Assembly (NCBI GenBank): GCA_002197995.1
Contig: NGZR01000002.1
Location: 6,448,001 to 6,512,000 of the forward strand
Source: Gaeumannomyces sp. JS-464
Lineage: Eukaryota > Ascomycota > Sordariomycetes > Magnaporthales > Magnaporthaceae
DNA length: 64,000 bases
Direction: 5' to 3'
Below the pieces are notes generated by a model, which was not told the origin of the DNA, ran no database searches, and was given only the letters and a program-made list of their open reading frames with translations. Every line of letters begins with the position of its first letter. Position 1 is the stretch's first letter. Below are positions 25,012 to 35,926 of this stretch, piece by piece. Position numbers and translations under genes: made by a program.

Positions 25012-26124
25012 TGTCGGAGCAGCAAAATGTTTGCTCGTAGAGGATGCTGGCAGCCGCGTGGCGTCTCAAAGCCTGGTCGAGGATGGTGGATGTTGCATCC
25101 AGGCCCGAGATGGGAAAGGCCCGGGCTCCTGGTAATGTAGAACGGAGGCGCTGGCTTGGCTCCTTGGATCCCTCCCCAGCCGGCGTGCTGCACTCCAATG
25201 GCCGGGTTACGGCTGGTGCACGCTTGGTAGGTGTGCAGCCTCAGCTTTCAGCGAGGTTGCTGATGCAGCTTGAGCCTGGAGCTCGACGTCTTCACTTCTT
25301 CAAGAGGCTCGGTGGGGGCGTTTGTTTATTGTGCTATTGCCTGATTCGGCTTAGGCTGTGGCGCCGTCTCAGCACACTGGGTTCCCCTTTGCGGCAATGG
25401 CGTCGAACAGTCCGAGAATTGGACGGGAGATAAAGAACCTGCCAAAAACAATCGCCATTCCTCATGCCTGTCAATTGAGCGGCAGTTATCTTGAGATGGT
25501 AAATTTTGTTGCACCTTCAGCACTAAAAATCCCCTGCCCGTAGCTCAGCTCAACCTTATGTAGGTGGAAAAAGATGCTGCTTGTGGATACCACCAGCTAT
25601 CAAACCGATGCATCTTCATCGACGCCTTTATTTACCCCACACCAAGTACCCGTTTGTAGCTTGTTTGACAGTACGAATTGACTATCGAAAAATCCATGCC
25701 GGAGATGGGATTTGGTCTTCGCCACCCCAGGCTAGACATTGAACGAATGCCGCCGCTGCCGGAAATCAGACACCGGCTGGCCACCCGTGCCCATCGACTG
25801 CGGTGGCTCGAACTCCTCGGACCTCCTCTCATGGTCGCTGACTCATTGGCCAGGGACCTCTAACTTGCTCTTGTGCTCCCAGCGCTGCCGAGATCCATCA
25901 CCGGACCTTCAGCCTGAGCTCACTTCGGACTCTCGCACCTAGAGCCTAGAAATACCATCGCTGAGCTCGCTGAGTCTAACGGGTATGGAGCCTCGGTCGC
26001 CTGCCAAGTAACCAGCTCTCTTTTCTTCGCTCTCAAAAGGTCAAGGGGCTCGACTGCGCGTGCCTGGGAGGGGGACGAGGACGAAGAGCGAAATCCAAAA
26101 AAGCTCCGTATCCCCTCCTGAGCC
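25012..26124. other. Divergent promoter region
   Basis: Shared upstream region between the - strand WD40 gene and the + strand molybdenum-cofactor gene. No coding frame recognised. Confidence 0.5.
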
Positions 26125-27501
26125 ATGTGGTCCAACGCAGTGTCACATCGCTTGCGCCTCGGCGCCTGGGTGCCACGGCGCTGTGGCGCCTCTGGCATCC
26201 TAGGTGCTGCGCCCTTGGCAAGGAGAGCAGTTGCGACGTCGAGTGGCATCGGCCAAGACTCGCTCTTCCCCGGTCCAAGGACGGACGACGGAGCCGGCCC
26301 GCCGGCCGTGCCATCCCGATCCAGGCGGGACAACCTCAAGGACGCCAGGCCCTTCTCAGACTTCCTGACCGACACCTTCAGTCGCCAGCACGACTACCTG
26401 CGCATTTCGTTGACGGAGCGGTGCAACCTGCGCTGCGTCTACTGCATGCCCGAGGAGGGCGTGCCCCTCTCGCCGGACCGCGAGCTGCTCACCACCCCCG
26501 AGGTCGTGCTCCTGTCGTCCGTCTTTGTGTCGCAGGGCGTCACCAAGATCCGCCTCACGGGCGGCGAGCCCACGGTGCGGCGCGACATCGTGCCCCTGAT
26601 GCGCCAGATCGGCGACCTGCGCCGCCACGGCCTGCGCGAGCTGTGCCTGACCACCAACGGCATCTCGCTGCACCGCAAGCTTGAGGCCATGGTCAAGGCC
26701 GGCCTGACGGGCGTCAACCTCAGCCTCGACACCCTCGACCCGTGGCAGTACCAGATCATGACGCGCCGCAACGGCCTCGACGCCGTGCGCCGGAGCATCG
26801 ATCGCATTCTCGAGCTCAACCGCGCCGGCGCCGGCGTCAAGCTCAAGATCAACTGCGTCGTCATGCGCGGGCTCAACGACGCCGAGATTGTGCGCTTCGT
26901 CGACATGACGCGCGACGCCGACGTCGAGGTGCGCTTCATCGAGTACATGCCCTTCGACGGCAACCGCTGGAGCGAGGGCAAGATGTTTGGCTACCGCGAG
27001 ATGCTGGACCGCATCCGCGAGGCCCACCCGGGCCTGCACCGCGTCGCCGGCCACAAGAACGACACGTCCAAGACGTTCCAGGTGCCCGGATTTCGCGGCC
27101 GCGTCGGCTTCATCACTAGCATGACGCAGAACTTCTGTGGCTCCTGCAACCGCCTGCGCATCACCAGCGACGGGAACCTCAAGGTCTGCCTGTTCGGCGA
27201 GGCCGAGGTGTCGCTGCGAGACATCCTGAGAAAGACCAACGCCGGGGAGCCCATCGACGAGGCTGCTCTGGAAAGGATGCAGCTGGCCGCCGCGACCCAG
27301 ACCCAGGAGGCCCAACAGCGGCAACTACACGCAGCAGACACAGACTCCGCCACCGCAGCACAGTTGCCCATCACCGTGCCAAACTCGCAAGAGCTCCTAG
27401 ATCTCATCGGCATGGCTGTGAAGCGGAAGAAGGCCAAGCATGCGGGCATTGGCGAGCTGGAACATATGAAGAATAGGCCGATGATCCTGATAGGTGGGTG
27501 A
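26125..27501 (+). CDS. MoaA-type GTP 3',8-cyclase (MOCS1A), molybdenum cofactor step 1
   Basis: Radical-SAM enzyme that with the MoaC domain converts GTP to cyclic pyranopterin monophosphate; Moco is needed for nitrate reductase. 458 residues. The first 40 are Arg/Ala/Ser-rich without acids, like a mitochondrial presequence. The radical-SAM cluster motif CNLRCVYC is near residue 102, followed by TGGEPTVRRD. The C-terminal cluster is CGSCNRLRITSDGNLKVC. The frame ends in NRPMILIGG: the terminal double glycine is the conserved active C-terminus of MoaA/MOCS1A. Downstream by 300 nt on the same strand lies a MoaC frame. In Aspergillus nidulans cnxABC the two are one polypeptide, and in human MOCS1 both separate and fused forms arise by splicing. 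A GTGGGT donor overlaps the GG codons here, so both forms are possible. Confidence 0.92.
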   Translation: MWSNAVSHRLRLGAWVPRRCGASGILGAAPLARRAVATSSGIGQDSLFPGPRTDDGAGPPAVPSRSRRDNLKDARPFSDFLTDTFSRQHDYLRISLTERCNLRCVYCMPEEGVPLSPDRELLTTPEVVLLSSVFVSQGVTKIRLTGGEPTVRRDIVPLMRQIGDLRRHGLRELCLTTNGISLHRKLEAMVKAGLTGVNLSLDTLDPWQYQIMTRRNGLDAVRRSIDRILELNRAGAGVKLKINCVVMRGLNDAEIVRFVDMTRDADVEVRFIEYMPFDGNRWSEGKMFGYREMLDRIREAHPGLHRVAGHKNDTSKTFQVPGFRGRVGFITSMTQNFCGSCNRLRITSDGNLKVCLFGEAEVSLRDILRKTNAGEPIDEAALERMQLAAATQTQEAQQRQLHAADTDSATAAQLPITVPNSQELLDLIGMAVKRKKAKHAGIGELEHMKNRPMILIGG

Positions 27502-27806
27502 ACCCCTCCTTCTTCTCTTCTTCTATGATCCGCTTCCCAGTCTAGAGAGGGCGAGAAAGGATGAACGCCGGGATGCAAGGCCGATGTTTTCGACTGGTAT
27601 ATAAATCCATCTACCTACCTGTATTGTGGGTGATATTGCATATGGGTCGGCGTTGAGTGGTAGTTGGGACTACCCGTACGATGTTGGCGCGTCTAATGAA
27701 GGCTATGCTCCATCTGGGTATCATGGCGTTTCTAGGTTTTACGAAGAATTTATGAGCAATTCAATGGACATCTGTGGCTAAAGAATCCCGCTCCTTGATA
27801 TGCTAG
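27494..27806 (+). other. Possible alternative intron joining MOCS1A to MOCS1B
   Basis: Donor GTGGGT at 27494 follows the ILI codons and acceptor TGCTAG ends at 27806. Removing these 313 nt deletes the GG and stop codons and joins the MoaA frame in phase to the MoaC frame (716 residues in total). A second pair (GTGAAC at 27498, AAAG ending at 27783) would also join the frames but keep the two glycines. The stretch also holds TATATAAAT at 27598-27606. Confidence 0.45.
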
Positions 27807-28588
27807 ATACCAATTTGGAGCAACATGAGATTCCGCTGCGGCCGTCTCCGAGAGCAGCAATGGGCCGTCGTGCCGTCTCTCCACGAGCAAGTAGCATACC
27901 CTGGCAGCTACTACCCCCTTCGGATGCAATTACGGGTGTGTTTCGCGCGCGGCTGTTCTCGACATACGGCCGCCGATTGAAGCATCACAAGGACATGGAC
28001 TACGACGCCGATGCCGCCGAGTCGGCCGCCACCACCAAGCCAAACGACGACGGCGGCAACAGTCAACCCAAGCTCACACACGTCTCGGCCTCGGGGGCGG
28101 CGCACATGGTGTCCATCTCATCCAAGGCGGTCACGTCCCGCATCGCGACGGCGGCGTGCACGGTCGTCTTCAGCTCCGCGACGGCGGTGCGGCTGATACT
28201 GGAGAACCAGGTGAAGAAGGGCGACGTGCTGGGCGTGGCGCGCGTCGCGGGCATCATGGCGGCCAAGCGCACGGCCGACCTGATCCCGCTGTGCCACCCG
28301 GTCGCCATCTCGCACGTCGGCGTCGAGCTCGAGGCGGCGGCCGGGGACAGGGCGGTCGAGGTGCGCGCGACGGTCGAGTGCGACGGCAAGACGGGTGTCG
28401 AGATGGAGGCGCTCACGGCGGCGGCGGCGGCGGCGCTGACCGTCTACGACATGTGCAAGGCCGTCGACAAGGGCATGCGCGTCGACGGCCTGCGCGTCGT
28501 GCTCAAGGACGGCGGCAGGAGTGGGAGGCGGGTCGAGGGCGTGCCGGGGCCGGCGGGGACGGCGGCGGGCGACAAGGACGGGGCGTAG
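27800..28588 (+). CDS. MoaC-type cyclic pyranopterin monophosphate synthase domain (MOCS1B)
   Basis: Second enzyme of precursor Z synthesis. The MoaC domain runs from LTHVSASGAAHMVSISSK to about residue 240, with KRTADLIPLCHPVAISHVGV, GKTGVEMEALTAAA and LTVYDMCKAVDKGMR, all hallmark MoaC segments including the catalytic LCHP histidine and the KxxDKG-type lysine. Upstream of the domain is a segment ending RARLFSTYGRR, which looks like a mitochondrial presequence processing region. The frame has its own ATG (27800, and another at 27860), so it could be translated separately or as the C-terminal half of a MoaA-MoaC fusion through the intron at 27494-27806. The C-terminus is Gly/Arg-rich and poorly conserved. 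Confidence 0.88.
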   Translation: MLDTNLEQHEIPLRPSPRAAMGRRAVSPRASSIPWQLLPPSDAITGVFRARLFSTYGRRLKHHKDMDYDADAAESAATTKPNDDGGNSQPKLTHVSASGAAHMVSISSKAVTSRIATAACTVVFSSATAVRLILENQVKKGDVLGVARVAGIMAAKRTADLIPLCHPVAISHVGVELEAAAGDRAVEVRATVECDGKTGVEMEALTAAAAAALTVYDMCKAVDKGMRVDGLRVVLKDGGRSGRRVEGVPGPAGTAAGDKDGA

Positions 28589-31500
28589 CGGTAGTAACAA
28601 AAAAAAAAAAATGTCTTGTTTACATAGGTAGGCGCCCAGATCGGGAATGAGGGAGATGGAGAGATGTGGGCTCCGTGGGCTATTACCCTTGAGGAGGAGG
28701 GGCAAAGCGGGCTCGGTTCGTTTAGAGATGCGCGGGTTCACGCATTATCCCTGGGGAGCTATTACGTACCGTACATACCTTGTATGTACCATAGCCGCCT
28801 TACATGGTTTTATTTCATCCATTGTCTCTCATCCCGGGCCAGCTTGGCACGAACCCAGGAATAGGACAGATCGAGAGCCTGGACCATCCCCCGATGCCTC
28901 ACCGAGACCCGAGGGGCTGGAGGGGCGCCCAGGCTGGATCTCGGCGAAAGGAAAGGCCCCTCCTCTTCGGAGATGGACCCCTGGACCCTTGAATGGGGAG
29001 TAGCCATTAGCTAACAGCAAAGCCCCGAGCGGCCATGCCGTGCATACTGGGGCTCCACAAGCTTGGCCCGGCGCTGGCTGCGAATGTGTTGACGCGACGG
29101 CCCAAGAATGGCCGACCAAATGGCCCCACGACTTTGGCCGAGTGCTGTACCCTTGCCGAGCAATCAATCTTGTCATCTAATCGTATCGTGTTATTCTAAA
29201 GACAGGAGAAGGTATCGGACCGTGTGTGCACGTTGAGATGGCCAGAATTACATGCCCGCTCATTCTAAGCATAATCTCGTGCTGGCTGACCTTCCCGATC
29301 TGTGGAGCGGCGCCGCGCAAGAAAGACAGCATCAAGGCACGCCGTCCGCAGCCTGGTGGCGATCCCGGCCTGCCTGTCTGGTCTGTTCCGAGACAGGCCG
29401 CCCCGCCACGCCACCAGCTGCTGCTGGTGCGGCATTTGGGCTGCTGCCCCTCCCGCCGCCGCTCCGCTGAGTGCGCCTAAATGTTTTTCCTTCCTTCGAG
29501 TGCCTGCCGCCAACCTGTATGTACGTGTCCATTGTTTGTTGGATCGGCACTGGGCTTGGGGGTTTGGAGAATGGCTTGGCTCGCAATGCGATGTCTAGCC
29601 GAAGCTGCTGGATTTTGGTATTAAACGGGTCTAGATACAGAAGGAGACGCCATCAAATGCACATACACAAGCCAATTGCTCTCTATGGATAGCGCAACCT
29701 ATGTTGTGCAGCGACGAGGGCGCTTGGTGATTCGCTGACGGCATCTCCCATGGGCTGTAATCCACCCGCTCTTATTGGCCCACTGTTTCTCGCCTTTTGG
29801 GCAAAAGGAGCATCTCCGGTCTGGCTGGGGAGGGATGGAGGGGTTACTTGCAGGCGATCGGACACGGCCGCAGATCTCTGGTCCGAGGGTTTTGAAATAT
29901 TAATTATAGCACTTTCCGTCTTCGCACGACGTAATTTCTGATTTATTGACCACTTCGTGTCTCTCCCCCATTCCCCATGTCTTTCTTATTCTACGACGTA
30001 TAGGCACCAATGTCACCCCTCCACCGAACATCCATGGATGGGCTCTCCAAAATGCCGGGTTTTTGGTGACTTTGCAAGCCGCGACTTCCCAATTTTGATT
30101 GCCCTGTGCTTTCCTGGTTGTGGCAAACCGCCGGGTATGCCGTCCGTGCACCCCTGTCGTGCTGGCGCGCTAGCGTTGGCGTTGTTCGCTGGCGATTTCG
30201 GACCAATGAAGAGCTGCAGAGATAAGACGGGCAGGGCCAATGAGGAGACACGCTATACCTATGCCCAGCCCCGGCAACGGTTGGAAGCGACGTCGGGAGT
30301 CGAATGGGGAGCAGGCGGCTTTAGCATCAAAAAATAGGTGGGGTGAGTCTCCAGCGGCGGCTGCTGTCCATGCCAGTCGAATCGAGCAAGTCCATCCAGG
30401 CCCCGGACCTGCCCGACAAAGGACGTCAACTGCCTTGCCTTAGCTTCTGGGGAACCACGGCCATGGCACGTGAGGTCCTGCCGTGGAGCGAGAGCATGGG
30501 AGGTGAGGCGAGGCGGCTGGTGCCTTTGTTCGACCCACCCACGCGCTTTCCATCGGCGACGCGCTCAAGCATGGGCAGGGAGAAGCGAGCTGGGGGCCCC
30601 CCTCCTGGGCACTCCTCTTGACGCCCAACACGGCGCCGTTGCGCTTCAGAAAAAAGGACCTCGCAAAAACAACCACCTAGCCACCTAGGTAGCCCCTCCA
30701 AGCGCGAGTGTGTGCGCTGCAAGATCGCCAGGCGGGTCTCTCGTGGAGTGCGGTGCGCCAGGGTGGGGGGTGGGGGGGTCCTGGATGGGAATTTACGGAT
30801 TGAGCCCCATCTTTCTGCTTCTTGTCCCGCGTGCTCGCCTGCCCGTTTTCCTCACAAATCATGGCCGTTTCATCCCGATCAGTGGCCACAGCGAGTCCTT
30901 GCCTGCAGCCAACCATGCCGTCGACTCTGCCATAGCTCCTGGGGGCCCTGCGCCAACCCGCTTCAGGCCAGCGAGGCCGAGTCAGTCTCCCGTCTGTTTA
31001 TGGGGCAACAATCTGGCGTCTCTGAGGGCGACGGGCGAGGTCTTTCCTGGCTTGTCTGTCTGGACACATCTTCTTCGACGGGGTGGACAGAAAAAGGGGG
31101 TCAACGGCGACGACTCGCGATGGAACGAATGTTCAAGCGGCAAAGCAGCGGGCCCGCACAAATCTCCCCTCGGCAGCATGCACATATTTCGAGTGAGGCT
31201 GGGCGGTCTCCCCACTATTTTTTCTCCGTCCTCACAAAGCGCTTTAAAGCCACGCATGGACATCGCCAATGGGGGAGGGTGGATCGCCAAGGGTCCGGAG
31301 ACGTCCACGATGGGCGGCCGAGGCTCGTCATCCTGATGGCATTTTTTTCTCACATGCATTTGCAGCGTCCTCGGAGGCGATCGCGATGTTCGGGGCAACG
31401 GTGGCCTGAGGAGTGCGTCTCCATTGCCAATAGCAGACTAAGAGCGTAGGATTCTGTGCTTCCCTGCCTTGCCGTGTTGGAGATAGCGCGCGGTCGGGAC

Positions 31501-31784
31501 CGGACGAGCAGGCCGGTGAGGAGAGCTTAGCCGTTTTCAGCGGTGCGAACTCGGCACACAGCGAGCTTGTCAGCATCAGAAGCCGTGCATGCTGCTTTCG
31601 AGGTCCCGGCCCCCCTTGGCTTGGGGCGCCCGTCGGCAGCGCAGGAGGAGGGGCACGACGGTGCGGGCATGGGAGAGGGTGCGCACGAAACAAAATGAAC
31701 AGCGGTGATCGATGCGACAAGCGCTCACCGCAACAGCATGGTCCGGGATCCCCTTGTCTGTGGTCAAGTGATGCGGACGGGTGC

Positions 31785-31814
31785 TTTTTTTTTTTTGGGG
31801 GGGGGGGGGGGGGG
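31785..31814 (+). repeat. T12-G18 homopolymer junction
   Basis: Twelve T followed directly by eighteen G in non-coding DNA. The G run could form a quadruplex. Confidence 0.9.
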
Positions 31815-32062
31815 AGCGAAGAATCCACCGTTGCGCAGAGCTGGGTGCCGTTGCCGTGCACCACCATCGCGCTGCATGCACCCACCATATACCCATGGCA
31901 TGGCCTCTTCTTTGTGGATGAAGTTAGGTTTCAAGACACTTTAACTAGCGCACACCATCGCAGGCTCGGGACATGCATGGAGGAAAGGACACCACGTTCC
32001 CCGAATAAAAGGGTGCACTCCGTACAAACTGCATAACCGGGAAAGCTAAAACAGCGAAAAGA

Positions 32063-32068
<6 letters not shown>

Positions 32069-32099
<31 letters not shown>

Positions 32100-32155
32100 A
32101 GGAAATAGGAAAGGAAATAGGAAAGAAAAAAAAGGATAGGAAATAGGAAATAGGA
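32069..32155 (+). repeat. A27 tract followed by GGAAATA repeats
   Basis: A run of 27 A is followed by about 60 bases of imperfect GGAAATA/GGATAGG units. Confidence 0.85.
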
Positions 32156-33450
32156 TAAGTTCGGGCAAAGGGGCGCATTCCAATTAGCGTCATCAGAAGT
32201 GCATATTTTTATTTGGGCGCCGTGGACACATACGCGGCGGTGGTTGCGGTGCAGTTGAGAAAGTGCAGGGGACCAAGGCATTCTTCAGACGTTATCTTAG
32301 ACCAACCAGTGTGGCGCCCGCCATCGAGTTGCCTTCACCGCCAACTGGAGGATGGAAGGCGAGGCGCCGATGTATGTCGTCAACATGCACCAAGCTTGAG
32401 GCAAACCTACCTGGGATCTAGGGAGGCATGTCGAGCAAACGGCTTCCCCGCTCGTTTCCCCTCACCCTCTCTCCATTGTATTGTGCCTCTTCCACCACCT
32501 CGCCAACGAGCCGCCCGCCCTGTGGTCCTGGCCTTCGTCGTGCATCGCAAGCGCGTCTCCATCGATCTCAAGAAGCAGACTGGGAAGGCCAGACCAGGCG
32601 GTGGACAGTGCTGGCTGTCAGTATTCCCGGGGTCTGTCTTGGAATAACGTGCCCCACATCGACTTAGACTGCAACGCTACAAGGGACTAGCTGACTGGGT
32701 CGGAGGCGATGGCGAGGAGCGACGGCCAATCGCGTCGAGCCTGATAACGGCCAAACTCCCGACCGCAGCCGCAATTCCGCCCGCCAGACCCCAGCAGCCC
32801 AGCAGCGCTCCCATTGCCAGCCCGCCATCCCAGGCCACCGTCGCCGCTGTGGCACCCACGCACCCTCGGTGCTGTTACCACCCTGCCAGATCCTGCCAGT
32901 ACTTAGGCTCGACCTCACCCGCCCGCCGTTGCGTTGCGCGCGCAGCTGCCGGCCCATTACATATCGACCAACAACCCACCTTCGCCTGCTTCTCACCTCT
33001 CTCGGTCGGCACCGCTCACCACCACCTTGGTCGCGTGTCACCCTAATCGCCCTCCCATAGTGTCACCCAGCAGACCGATTGGAGCCCCCATTCGTCTTTT
33101 GCGGTTTCAAGAACAACTCGACGGCGGCCTAGAATCCAACTTTAGAACTTTAGAATCCAACACCCGAACCCGTCGCGACCTCTAATCATCGAAACGCTTT
33201 TCAAACCGTAATCGCCAGACACGCAGCGCAAACCATCCCCTTCCACAGTTTGACCTCGGCCGCGGTTAACCTTAATAATATCCACCCGCACGCCAACTCT
33301 GGTTGACGCCAACCATAATAATCTCGAATATTTCCCGAGTCGACGCCACCACCGCAGCCACCAAAAGCACATCTCCCCCACCTAGTTCCATCTCCGAAAT
33401 AAAGACGCCCGCGCACAACAACCCTTCTCCCACCTCACACCGACCCAACC

Positions 33451-34498
33451 ATGGCCACGGCCGACTTCATCATGCCTCGGCTTCCGGATGCGTCGAGCCA
33501 CAATCACTTTGGCCCTCTGACGCAACCCATCCGCGCCGCCCAGGCCCCCTACCAATCCCGATATAACCCCCAGATCTCACCCCGACCAACATGAAGAGGC
33601 ACTCGCCCACCTCCCCCAAGGGCGGCTACCAGCCGTCGCGTCGCCCTCTCTTTGTGCCTGCCGTCTTGCGCCCCAACGAGTTTCCCTCCAAGGAGCCGCC
33701 GATGCGCAACGACGACGAGAGCGCGATCGCGACGGACACGCCTGTTTCCTCCACCAGCAGCTTTATGAACCTGACCGGCCTCGGCGCCATCGGCCGTCTC
33801 AGCCGCCGATCCACTGGCGACAGCGGCCGCAGCAGCACTCTAGAGCCCGAGCTGAACATCAATCTCTTCCCCGTCGTGTCTGCGCCACCGACGCGCAAGC
33901 ACTGGAAGGTGAGCCCATTCTGACTGGCCGCCCCGACGTTACTCATCCGCACGTCTCGGAGATTTGGCCCCGCAAACTGACATGTTTTCTGTGCCACCGG
34001 TTCTAGGCCGACGAGCGATCCACAATGTGCGACGAGCCGTCGTGCATTAAGCAGTTCGGCTACTTCACGCGCCGCCACCACTGCCGGCGCTGCGGAAACA
34101 TCTTCTGCGACCCACACTCGTCACACCAGGTCCCCCTCGACGAGGATGCGCACTTCAACCCGCGCGGCGCCATGAGCCGCTCGTGCGTCTACTGCTTTGG
34201 CGAATTCCGCCTCTGGCACTCCCGCACCAGCAGCCAGGCCTCCAGCGAGACCTCGTCCACGACGACGCGCCCCGCCACGCGCGCCTCGGCCACCTCGTCC
34301 GGCGCTGCCGCTTCCAATGCCAGCACCAAGGCCACCACAGCACCCAGCAGCCCCACAAAGTCCACATCGACAGCAGCCTCGCATGGCGAGCAGCAGGAGG
34401 GCAGCCCCGTCGCCATCTGCGCCGCCACCAAGCCGCTGCCGCAGCATACCGAGGTCGCCCTGAGCGTCCCGAGAGATTGGAACTGGAGCACGTTCTAG
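33451..34498 (+). CDS. FYVE zinc-finger protein
   Basis: Predicted phosphatidylinositol-3-phosphate binding protein of endosomes or vacuoles; the exact role is unknown. A complete frame from the ATG at 33591 covers exon 1 to 33908, an intron at 33909-34006 and exon 2 at 34007-34498 (269 residues). The FYVE core has MCDEPSC, the signature RRHHCRRCGNIFC and the last pair SCVYC. The lipid-binding RRHHCRRCG motif is complete, but the N-terminal WxxD motif is absent. The tail is Ser/Thr-rich and ends RDWNWSTF. An ATG in better context (ACCATGG, 33451) opens a 46-codon protein-like frame (MATADFIMPRLPDASS...) that ends in a TGA overlapping the second ATG. One missing base before 33591 would merge the two into 316 residues, which I consider likely. 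Confidence 0.8.
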
Positions 34499-35926
34499 GT
34501 GGACGTCTTCTCTCCTGAATCTCCCCCGCCCGACATGCTCTTCCCGCCGGAGGACATGATCCGGAACCCCAAGCCCATGTACGCCACGGGCTGCGGCGCT
34601 CTGAAGATGCCCCGGGCCCCTGAGGACCCTCGTCCCATGCCATTGGACCTCTTCCTCACCAACTCCGCTCCGGTTCCCATCCGCCAGGCGCGTCGTCGCC
34701 CCTATCGAGCAGAGCCGCCCCAGGATCTCTTCGCGACCCGAGCCGCGGCGGCAAGACGGACCTGAGCTCTTCTGGCTCGTCTCGCTTCGGCTGGTCGAGC
34801 TCTTGCAGGGCCATAGGGCTGTCATACCTGGTGTGACGCCCATTGGACGGTCTTGACCTTGGATGCAGATGGGCTGGTCACGAGTGGAGCACTCGTGAGA
34901 GTCTGGCTGGAGAGACGTCAGGCTTTGTTCGATCGTCTCGGCTTTATCTTCCTTTCGACGATATTGCCGCTCCAAGCCGAAATCAAAGTGCTTCCTTTCC
35001 CTGCCCCCCGATTACGCATAGTACGGCCTGCCATGCCGTCCACCCAATTTGGGCCCTAATCACCCTCACCTAATATTGTCGATCCTTCTCGATTGCTCCG
35101 CTATATAACCATCATTCGGTGCTTGCACCGTCGGCTTTGATTTTGGAGGTCATTTTTGTTAGGTTGCGATTTTCTGCGTTTTCCAGCGGCATAATCTTGT
35201 TCTAGTTGACCGAACTGCGGTTTACTGTTCATGGAACGTGTCTCGGGGTGGCTTGGTAACGCCAAGCGGGCAGCTCTGAGGCTTGTTTTGCCTGTTCGCA
35301 GGCTATCTGATGACGATATCGCCAGCAAGCGTGTTGTTTGTTTTTGGCCTTTTTGCCTTGCGGTTGGCTTTTTCTTCGTTCCCTGTCCTAGACTTAGCTT
35401 GGAGTTGATGGCGTTGGAAACCTGGCTGGTTGCGCCCGAGTCTAAATCACTCTAGCGCTGGTTTAAATTAATTGATATTCCTGATTGCCCTCCACGTCAG
35501 TGCCGTCTGTGTTGGTTGCGTTGTATTCCTCGCGGTCACTTGGAAGCTTCTGGGACGGTTTCACGACGATTACATGGGGTTACCTGAAGGGCGCCTCGGC
35601 GCCTGAGGGCTTACTCATTGCCGACTTGCTTGCCCTGTTGCCACCTTTCATTCTAGTATGAGGTTGGGGCCAACTGCTCCTTCTTGCTGTGTTGTTGAAA
35701 CCTCAGGGCCAGCTCGTCTTTGAACCGGTGCTATCCTGACAAGTGCATGGATTCGAGAGCACGCGTATTAGGGGTGCAGTAGATTGCGTTACCAAGGCGA
35801 TGAGCAAAAGAACACCGTGACGAATGTAGGGTGCCCCCTATTAGGGGGTCCCCTGTCCCTGTACTTTTTATATCTCCGTGAGCCTGTGTCCCCCCTCAAC
35901 CCCATCGGAACATAAGTTGCCCCGCA
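34499..35926. other. 3' region of the FYVE gene and intergenic
   Basis: Likely 3' untranslated sequence followed by intergenic DNA. Open frames here, including an 88-codon one at 34499, start without ATG and look random. Confidence 0.45.

Larger units (their letters stand above)
28589..33450. other. Long intergenic region, no gene seen
   Basis: About 4.9 kb. The longer open frames overlap on both strands, with compositions that do not look like protein. Landmarks: T12 directly followed by G18 at 31785-31814, an A27 run at 32069-32095 followed by GGAAATA-type repeats to about 32155, and a pyrimidine-rich stretch rising toward 33450 that is probably the leader of the FYVE gene. Confidence 0.5.

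Noticed and set aside
30710..31449. Overlapping open frames of 208 and 245 codons
   Set aside because: Both start without context and lack any motif. Composition looks random and frames overlap on both strands.
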